From Sphingomonas sp. (GTDB taxonomy: Bacteria > Pseudomonadota > Alphaproteobacteria > Sphingomonadales > Sphingomonadaceae): a stretch of DNA of 64,000 bases. Each line of letters begins with the position of its first letter. Positions within the stretch are counted from its first letter, which is position 1. The notes under the pieces are model-generated. The model did no database searches. It was not told where the DNA came from and worked only from the letters and a program-made list of their open reading frames with translations. A program made the position numbers and the translations under genes. Shown here one piece after another: positions 57,617 to 64,000 of this stretch. The stretch is from NCBI RefSeq assembly GCF_017744835.1, contig NZ_JAGIAM010000006.1, positions 270,930 to 334,929 on the forward strand, read 5' to 3'.

Positions 57617-60466
57617 ATGAAATCTTATCGGATGCTCTCCGGCGCGGCTCTGCTCGCGCTCGTCGCCACCATGCCCGCGGCCGCGCAGCAGGCGCCCGCC
57701 GCCAAGCCGGTGCCGGTCGCCGAGCTCGTGAAGCGCGTCGACATTCCCTATGAGGAATTCACGCTCAAGAACGGCCTGCGCGTGATCGTCCACACCGATC
57801 GCAAGGCGCCGATCGTCGCGGTCTCGACCTGGTACGACGTCGGCTCGAAGCACGAGCCGCAGGGCAAGACGGGCTTCGCGCACCTCTTCGAGCATCTGAT
57901 GTTCAACGGCTCGGAAAACGCCCCCGGCGACTTCTTCGAGCCGCTCAAGCAGGTCGGCGCCACCGATTTCAACGGTACCACCAGCTTCGATCGCACCAAT
58001 TACTTCGAGACGGTGCCCCGCCCCGCGCTCGACCGCGCGCTGTTCCTCGAGAGCGACCGCATGGGCTATCTGCTCGGCGCGATCGACCAGGGCGTGCTCG
58101 ACGAGCAGCGCGGCGTCGTCCAGAACGAGAAGCGCCAGGGCGACAACCAGCCCTATGGCCTGGTCTGGTACACGTTGCTCGAGCAGCTGCTCGGCAGCAC
58201 CCCTTATGGCCATAACGTCATCGGCTCGATGGCCGACCTCGACGCCGCCAGCCTCGAGGACGTCAAGAACTGGTTCCGCTCGCACTATGGCCCGAACAAT
58301 GCGGTGCTGGTGCTCGCGGGCGACATCGACGCCAGGGAAGCCCGCCCGCTGGTCGAGAAATATTTCGGCGCCATTCCGGCCGGCCCCAAGAGCGTGCTGC
58401 CCAAGGTGACGGTGCCGACGCTTGCCGCGCCCAAGACGATCGTGATGAAGGACCGCGTCGCCGCGACGATGATCCTGCGCAACTGGGCGGTGCCGGGGCT
58501 CAACGACCCCGATTCGGTGCCGCTCGACGTTTTCGGCAACGTCCTCGGCGGCCTCGCCAGCTCGCGGCTCGAGAATGAGCTGGTGCGCAAGGACAAGAGC
58601 GCGGTGCAGGTCTCGGCCGGCGTCGAATCGCTGTCGCAGATCGGTGTCTTCCAGATTCAGGCGCTGGTGAAGCCCGGCGTCGATCCGGCGCTCGTCTCGA
58701 AGCGCATCGACGAGATCCTGGCCGACCTGCTCAAGAACGGCCCGACCGCGGACGAAGTCCAGCGCGTCGCCACAACCCAGGTCTCCGGGCGCATCGCCGG
58801 CCTCGAATCGGTCGGCGGCTTTGGCGGCAAGGCCGTGGCGCTCGCCTCGGGCGAGCTCTATTCGGGCGATCCCGCGCACTACAAGAAGGAGCTGCTGGAA
58901 ACCGCGCGGGTGACGCCGGCGCAGGTCAAGGCCGTTGCCAACAAGTGGCTCACGCGCCCGGCGCTGACGATCCAGGTCGAGCCCGGTCAGCGCGAGGCCT
59001 ATCAGGAAGCCCAGGCGCCGGCGCCCAAGCCGGCGACCACCGCCGCCGCGCCCAAGAGCGAAGTGGTCAAGGGCACCCGCGGCGCGCTGCCCGACGTTCC
59101 CCAGATCGGCGACCTCGATTTCCCGGACGTCACGCGCGCCAAGCTCTCGAACGGCATCGAGCTGGTCTATGCCAATCGCACCGCCGTGCCCGTCACCCAG
59201 GTGGTGATGAGCTTCGACGCGGGCACCGCCGCCGATCCGGCGGGCAAGCTCGGCACGCAGAACCTGATGCTGTCGCTGCTCGACGAGGGCACGATCAGCA
59301 AGGATTCGATCGCGATCGCCGAGGCACGCGAGCGCCTGGGCGCGAGCATCTCGACCGGCAGCTCGCCCGACCGGACCTATCTGTCGGTCGGGGCGCCGAG
59401 CCCCAACCTCGCCGGGGCGCTCGATCTGTTCGCCGACGTGGTGCTGCACCCGGCCTTCGCGCCGGCCGAAGTCGAGCGTCTGCGCGCCAGCCTGCTCACC
59501 GGCATCGCCTCCGAGCTGACCAGCCCTCAGGGTCTCGCCGGCCGCGCGCTGCCGCCTTTGCTCTATGGCGCGGGCAACCCCTATGCGAAGCTGGCCGCGG
59601 GCTCGGGCGATCCGGCGGCCGTCAAGGCGCTCACCCGCGACGACCTCGTCAATTTCTACAAGAGCTGGATCCGCCCGGACAAGGCAAAGGTCTTCGTCGT
59701 CAGCGATCGTCCGCTCGACGAAGTGAAGGCCGCGCTCGACGCGCGCTTCGGCAATTGGCAGGGTGAGGGCGCCCCCGGGGTCAAGGCGTTCGACGTCGCG
59801 CCCAGGCCCTCCGCGCCCAAGATCCTGCTCGTCGACCGGCCCGATTCGCCCCAGTCGCTGATCCTTGCCGCGGAGATGACGCCGCTCGATCCCAAGACCG
59901 AGCTGCTCACCCATTTCACGGCGAACCAGGTGCTCGGCTCGGGCTTCCTGTCGCGCATCAACATGGACCTGCGAGAGAACAAGCATTGGTCCTATGGCGC
60001 GGGCGGCGGCTACAACTGGCTCGAGCATGCGGTGCCCTATACGATCAGCGCGCCGGTCCAGGCCGACAAGACCGGCGAATCGATCCAGGCGATCCGCCAG
60101 CAGGTCCGCGACTTCCTGACCACCAAGGGCGTCACCCAGGCCGAGCTGTTGCGCGAGGTCAACGGATCGACTCGCGAGCTCGCGGGCCGCTACGAGACTT
60201 CGGGCGCGGTGCTCTCGGCGATGCAGCAGAACGACCTGCGGCACCGTCCGGACAATTTCTACGACACCATCGCGCAAAAATATCGCAGCATGACCGCAGC
60301 CCAGCTTGACGCTGCGGCACGCGGGGCCCTCGACCCCGACAAGCTCGTCTTCGTGGTCGTCGGCGACGCCAAGACCGTCCGTCCGCAGCTTGACTCCATC
60401 GGCCTGCCTGTCGAGGTGGTCCCTGCAGCGGCGCTGGGCACCGGTTCGCCCGCGGCAGCGAAATAG
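57617..60466 (+). CDS. M16 family zinc peptidase, exported, two-domain
   Basis: A 949-residue pitrilysin-type peptidase with signal peptide MKSYRMLSGAALLALVATMPAAAQ. The inverted zinc motif HLFEH is at residues 89-93, with the distal glutamate in QRGVVQNEKRQG. Two M16 repeats are joined by an Ala/Pro linker (AQAPAPKPATTAAAPK); the C-terminal repeat lacks HxxEH, as is usual. Enzymes of this type degrade peptides in the periplasm or as part of the envelope. ATG at 57617 is chosen for the signal peptide; the open frame continues 38 codons upstream. Confidence 0.94.
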   Translation: MKSYRMLSGAALLALVATMPAAAQQAPAAKPVPVAELVKRVDIPYEEFTLKNGLRVIVHTDRKAPIVAVSTWYDVGSKHEPQGKTGFAHLFEHLMFNGSENAPGDFFEPLKQVGATDFNGTTSFDRTNYFETVPRPALDRALFLESDRMGYLLGAIDQGVLDEQRGVVQNEKRQGDNQPYGLVWYTLLEQLLGSTPYGHNVIGSMADLDAASLEDVKNWFRSHYGPNNAVLVLAGDIDAREARPLVEKYFGAIPAGPKSVLPKVTVPTLAAPKTIVMKDRVAATMILRNWAVPGLNDPDSVPLDVFGNVLGGLASSRLENELVRKDKSAVQVSAGVESLSQIGVFQIQALVKPGVDPALVSKRIDEILADLLKNGPTADEVQRVATTQVSGRIAGLESVGGFGGKAVALASGELYSGDPAHYKKELLETARVTPAQVKAVANKWLTRPALTIQVEPGQREAYQEAQAPAPKPATTAAAPKSEVVKGTRGALPDVPQIGDLDFPDVTRAKLSNGIELVYANRTAVPVTQVVMSFDAGTAADPAGKLGTQNLMLSLLDEGTISKDSIAIAEARERLGASISTGSSPDRTYLSVGAPSPNLAGALDLFADVVLHPAFAPAEVERLRASLLTGIASELTSPQGLAGRALPPLLYGAGNPYAKLAAGSGDPAAVKALTRDDLVNFYKSWIRPDKAKVFVVSDRPLDEVKAALDARFGNWQGEGAPGVKAFDVAPRPSAPKILLVDRPDSPQSLILAAEMTPLDPKTELLTHFTANQVLGSGFLSRINMDLRENKHWSYGAGGGYNWLEHAVPYTISAPVQADKTGESIQAIRQQVRDFLTTKGVTQAELLREVNGSTRELAGRYETSGAVLSAMQQNDLRHRPDNFYDTIAQKYRSMTAAQLDAAARGALDPDKLVFVVVGDAKTVRPQLDSIGLPVEVVPAAALGTGSPAAAK

Positions 60467-60483
60467 CAAGCGGGAGAGACGCG

Positions 60484-60783
60484 ATGGCCAATGTGGACGG
60501 AAGCTGGAACACGGTCACCAAGTCGCCGATGGGCGATCAGCAGGCGGTGCTGACCGTGCAGAGCAACGGCGACAGCTTCACCGGCAACTTCTCGGGCGGG
60601 CTCGGCACGGCCGACATCACCGATGGCAAGGCGAGCGGCGACACGCTCAGCTGGACGCTCGACATCAGCGTGCCGATGCCGATGACGCTCACCTGCGAGG
60701 CGACCGTCGACGGCGATACGCTCAACGGCACCGTGACGGCGGGCGTGTTCGGCAGCTTCCCGATCACCGGCACGCGCGCCTGA
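60484..60783 (+). CDS. Small beta-rich protein, 99 residues
   Basis: A 99-residue soluble protein with regular beta strands: SWNTVTKSPMGDQQAVLTV, FTGNFSGGLGTADI, GKASGDTLSWTLDI, MTLTCEATVDGDTLNGTV, and a C-terminal GSFPITGTRA. The alternating pattern suggests a small beta-barrel. Similar unannotated proteins, often with 'MPMPMTL', are frequent in sphingomonads. No signal peptide. It follows the M16 gene by 17 bp with AGCGGGAGAGACGCG in front of the ATG, so the two may be cotranscribed. Confidence 0.78.
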   Translation: MANVDGSWNTVTKSPMGDQQAVLTVQSNGDSFTGNFSGGLGTADITDGKASGDTLSWTLDISVPMPMTLTCEATVDGDTLNGTVTAGVFGSFPITGTRA

Positions 60784-60806
60784 TCCGGCGCGCCGGCTGA
60801 AACGAA

Positions 60807-60839
60807 AAGGCCCGCTTCCGAAAGGAGGCGGGCCTTTTT
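60807..60839 (+). terminator. Rho-independent terminator between two convergent genes
   Basis: GGCCCGCTTCC at about 60809-60819 pairs with GGAGGCGGGCC at 60824-60834 (one G-T wobble), with a GAAA loop, followed by TTTTT at 60835-60839. A short A-run precedes it, so it probably ends transcription from both sides. Confidence 0.88.
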
Positions 60840-60842
60840 CGA

Positions 60843-61295
60843 TCAGGGGCAGCGTGCGGCGGGCTTCAGCCGGACATTGTCCACGCCGATGGAGACCTGA
60901 CGACTGTCATCCATGCCCTCGATCGTGGCATGTCCGGCGAAGGTGGCCGGGATTTCTCCATTGGCTTGTCGGATCGCATCGCGCTGCAGCGGCGCACGGA
61001 GCGTGACCAGTGCGAGGTCGCGCAATTCGCGCATATTGTCGCGCCCGATCCAAGTGATGCCGTGGCTCGCCTCGCCTTCGAAATTGCCATTGGGTGTCGC
61101 GCTCGATCCTGCCTTGATCCGCCAGCCAGAGGGGATTCGGCAAATCGCCTTGAACTCGACCCCCCAGCTCTCGAAGACGAAGCCGCTGACTCGTTCGTCC
61201 GCGCCCAGTGGGATCTCGATCGACGCCAGATAGGTCACCGGAAGATCCTCGGGCACTGGCGCGGCGAGCGGTAGAAGCAGAGCCATCAGCAGCAT
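60843..61295 (-). CDS. Exported protein of unknown function
   Basis: A 150-residue protein with signal peptide MLLMALLLPLAAPVPEDLP, then LPVTYLASIEIPLGADERVSG, FVFESWGVEFKAICRIPSGWRIKAG and an RLKPAARCP end. Two cysteines (in AICRIP and at the C terminus) may form a disulfide. No known domain is recognised. ATG 61295 is preferred over a GTG eight codons upstream. It lies downstream of purK on the same strand with a 42-bp gap. Confidence 0.7.
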   Translation of the reverse strand: MLLMALLLPLAAPVPEDLPVTYLASIEIPLGADERVSGFVFESWGVEFKAICRIPSGWRIKAGSSATPNGNFEGEASHGITWIGRDNMRELRDLALVTLRAPLQRDAIRQANGEIPATFAGHATIEGMDDSRQVSIGVDNVRLKPAARCP

Positions 61296-61337
61296 TGCGC
61301 AACTATCTGTTGCGAGCACCGCGCGCGCAATGGTGGA

Positions 61338-62416
61338 TTACCGCTTCACCCGCGTCACATGCCCCATCTTCCGCCCCGGGCGCACGCTGCCCTTGCCGTA
61401 GAGATGCAGATGCGCCCCCGGCTCGGCGAGCAGCTCGCCCCAGCGGTGCGCGTCGTCGCCGATGAGGTTCTCCATCTCGACCTGCGTGCCGGTCAGCGCG
61501 GTCGATCCCAGCGGCAGCCCGACGATGGCGCGGATGTGGTTCTCGAACTGCGAGGTCTCGGCGCCTTCGATCGTCCAGTGGCCGCTGTTGTGCACGCGCG
61601 GCGCCATCTCGTTGAACACCGGCCCGGCATCGGTCGTGAAGAATTCGAGCGTCAACACGCCGACATGGCCCAGCTTCTCGGCCACGCGCCCGGCGAGCGC
61701 CGCCGCCTCGGTCCAGTGGCGCGCGATCTCGGCCGGCGCAGGGAGCGAGGAGCGGTGGAGGATGCCCTCGCGATGCTCGTTCCACGGCGGCGGATAATGC
61801 GTCAGCGCGCCGTCGAGCCCGCGTACGGTGATGATCGAGAATTCGTGGCTGAACGCGACGAAGCCTTCGAGGATCGCCGGCCGCTCGCCGATCTCGGCCC
61901 AGGCGGCGTCAGCCTCGGCGGCGTCGCGGATGCGCACCTGGCCCTTGCCGTCATAGCCCAGCCGCAGCGTCTTGAGGATCGCCGGCGCGCCGATCTTCGC
62001 GATCGCGGCGTGCAGCTCGTCGCGCGTCGAGACCGGCGCCCAGGGCGCGGTACGCCCCCCGATCTCGCCGACGAACGCCTTCTCGCGCGCGCGGTCCTGC
62101 GCGATCGCCAGGCTCATCGCGCCGGGGCGCACCGGCACCTTGGTCGCGAGATATTCGACCGGCTCGAGCGCGATATTCTCGAACTCATAGGTGACCACGT
62201 CGGTCTGCCCCGCCAGCTCGTCGAGCACGATCCGGCTGTGATAGTCGGCGCGGGTGAAGCTCGACGCGGTCTGCGCGGCGACGCTTTCCTCGTCGGGCGC
62301 CAATATGTGCGTGCGATAGCCGAGCTGCGCCGCGGCGACCGCGAGCATCCGTCCGAGCTGGCCGCCGCCCAGGATTCCGATCGTCGATCCGGGGGCCAGG
62401 GGGCTGCCGGCTGCGC

Positions 62417-62420
<4 letters not shown>
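61338..62420 (-). CDS. purK: 5-(carboxyamino)imidazole ribonucleotide synthase
   Basis: This 360-residue ATP-grasp enzyme makes N5-CAIR from AIR, bicarbonate and ATP in purine synthesis. It starts near [26 protein letters not shown], with ATP-grasp motifs [23 protein letters not shown]-like [11 protein letters not shown] and [30 protein letters not shown]. Its start overlaps the purE stop as ATGA. The purE-purK order is normal for bacteria. Confidence 0.97.
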
Positions 62421-62902
<482 letters not shown>

Positions 62903-62965
62903 GATTGCCCCGTGTTGCGGAAGCGGCGTTGTTAGTGGGGGAGGGAGGCGAGGGCAACATACTTA

Positions 62966-63000
62966 AGCCCCTCCCCTTCAGGGGAGGGGTCGGGGCGGGG
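62966..63000. repeat. Palindromic repeat, copy 4 of the CTCCCC/GGGGAG family
   Basis: GCCCCTCCCC then TTCA then GGGGAGGGG, a nearly perfect hairpin, followed by TCGGGGCGGGGC. It sits between gpmA and purE, both on the minus strand. It is related in sequence to the copies near 14705, 17263 and 46797, and may work as a terminator for gpmA. Confidence 0.7.
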
Positions 63001-63011
63001 CAGTGAGAGTC

Positions 63012-63698
63012 TCACCGCTCGTTCAGATAATACCGATCCAGCGCCTTCAGCCCCTCGTCCAGCTCATAGACCATCGGCTGTCCCGTCGGGATCTCCAGGC
63101 CCACCACTTCGTCGTCCGAAAGCCCCGAGAGGTGCTTGACCAGCGCGCGCAGCGAATTGCCGTGCGCGGAGATCAGCACGCGCTTGCCCGCCTTGAGCTC
63201 GGGAACGATGCGGCTCTCCCAATAGGGCAGCACGCGCGCGATCGTGTCCTTCAGGCTCTCGGTCTGCGGGATCGGCACGCCCTTGTAGCGCTCGTCCTTG
63301 GCGAGGTCCCAGGGCGAGCCTTCCTCGGGCAGCGGCGGCGGCACGTCGAAGCTGCGGCGCCAGATCTTGACCTGCTCGTCGCCGTGCAGCGCCGCAGTCT
63401 CGGCCTTGTTGAGCCCGGTGAGCCCGCCGTAATGGCGCTCGTTGAGCCGCCAGTCCTTCTCGGTCGGCAGCCACAGCCGGCCCATCGCCTCCAGCGCCAG
63501 GTTGAGCGTCTTGATCGCCCGGCTCTGGAAGCTGGTGAAGGTCATGTCGAAGTCGAGCCCGCGCTCCTTCATCAGCTCGCCCGCGGCCCAGGCTTCCTTG
63601 ACGCCCAGCTCGGTCAGGTCGACGTCCCACCATCCGGTGAAACGGTTCTCCAGGTTCCAGCAGGACTGGCCGTGGCGGATCAGGACGAGCGTGGACAT
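63012..63698 (-). CDS. gpmA: 2,3-bisphosphoglycerate-dependent phosphoglycerate mutase
   Basis: This 228-residue glycolytic enzyme interconverts 3- and 2-phosphoglycerate. [18 protein letters not shown] holds the phospho-histidine H9; [14 protein letters not shown], and [14 protein letters not shown] with the second histidine, are standard. All length and motif features are those of the cofactor-dependent dPGM. ATG at 63696-63698 has AAAGGAGC 6-7 bp upstream. Confidence 0.98.
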   Translation of the reverse strand: MSTLVLIRHGQSCWNLENRFTGWWDVDLTELGVKEAWAAGELMKERGLDFDMTFTSFQSRAIKTLNLALEAMGRLWLPTEKDWRLNERHYGGLTGLNKAETAALHGDEQVKIWRRSFDVPPPLPEEGSPWDLAKDERYKGVPIPQTESLKDTIARVLPYWESRIVPELKAGKRVLISAHGNSLRALVKHLSGLSDDEVVGLEIPTGQPMVYELDEGLKALDRYYLNER

Positions 63699-63935
63699 GG
63701 GGAAGCTCCTTTCGCCGCGCTTCTTAGCGGCAAAGCCCGCAAGGGCAATCCGTCGGCGCGGTGGATGGCGGCTCGCAGGGCGCCAGGATGGGGCTGTGCA
63801 GTCGTTGCACTAACGTTGCGGTAGAAGGTTCAGCGAAGTTGAAGATATTGTAACTGCTGTATGTTTGCGGCATCATGCAACTAGATCCGCCGTTTCGTGA
63901 CGAATTCGGCGTCCATTTTTGCTGGAGAGTGAGTC

Positions 63936-64000
63936 GTGGCGGAACGTATCGGCACTGCAGGTCCTGACACGCTCGATGGTACCGTGGACCCCGATCAGCT
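63936..64000 (+). CDS. Start of a probable RTX-like calcium-binding repeat protein (cut by window end)
   Basis: GTG at 63936 with GGAG 8 bp upstream begins VAERIGTAGPDTLDGTVDPDQ, and continues past the window. 'GTxGxDTLxGT' is the opening of RTX/hemolysin-type calcium-binding repeats (GGxGxDxLxx), so a secreted repeat protein is likely. Only 21 codons are visible, so the identity is provisional. The 237 bp in front of it are AT-richer than average and presumably hold its promoter. Confidence 0.55.
   Translation, partial: MAERIGTAGPDTLDGTVDPDQ

Noticed and set aside
57578..60469. A 963-codon open frame on the minus strand opposite the M16 peptidase
   Set aside because: Antisense shadow of a high-GC gene; composition is rich in R, L, G, A and D repeats and it has no start context.

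Overview
This window is a dense, high-GC stretch of chromosome from an alphaproteobacterium, most probably a sphingomonad (Sphingomonas or a close relative). The pointers are a 5-aminolevulinate synthase for C4 haem synthesis, a TonB-dependent receptor, several secreted peptidases, sphingomonad-type families such as DUF4893, and dispersed GC-rich palindromes. About 60 protein genes, one tRNA and several regulatory or repeat elements are supported. There is no rRNA, insertion sequence, integrase, CRISPR array or prophage, so this is core chromosome with a few accessory clusters. The first and last genes are cut by the window edges.

Layout. 1-4.6 kb: start of an exported protein, priA, a DUF2490 barrel and a DEDDh exonuclease. 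4.1-7.9 kb: DUF1440 and TraB/GumN proteins, then the glutathione-dependent formaldehyde operon (frmA, a VOC protein, fghA). 8-11 kb: bioF-bioD-bioA, each pair overlapping by ATGA, then tRNA-Thr(GGU). 11-19 kb: aminopeptidase P, a D-threonine-aldolase-like enzyme, oligopeptidase B, a secreted nuclease and small proteins. 19-21 kb: agmatine deiminase plus N-carbamoylputrescine amidase (agmatine to putrescine). 21-26 kb: an M28 peptidase divergent from a CE15-like esterase, then an S9 peptidase. 26-28.7 kb: three tandem tail-collar (Mdp-type) proteins with a GNAT and a DUF6916 protein. 28.7-33 kb: rpsD, chorismate mutase, and the chain rpiB-glyA-nrdR-trmJ. 33-40 kb: btaA-btaB for betaine lipid with a candidate Pho box, a kinase-less PDZ/multi-TM/GAF receptor, an EEP-family protein and hemA. 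40-51 kb: murI, plsY-dprA, a YghU-type GST, topA, purD back-to-back with xseA, a DUF2093 protein and an M23 lipoprotein. 51.7-54.7 kb: a TonB-dependent receptor with one frameshift. 54.8-64 kb: clpB behind a sigma-32-like promoter, an M16 peptidase, purE-purK, gpmA and the start of an RTX-like protein.

The genes are mainly housekeeping, with small operons joined by 4-bp start/stop overlaps. The parts that most deserve a second look are the tail-collar/GNAT/DUF6916 cluster, the btaAB locus with its Pho-box candidate, the kinase-less receptor beside it, the VOC protein inside the formaldehyde operon, the frameshifted receptor, and two families of dispersed palindromic repeats.
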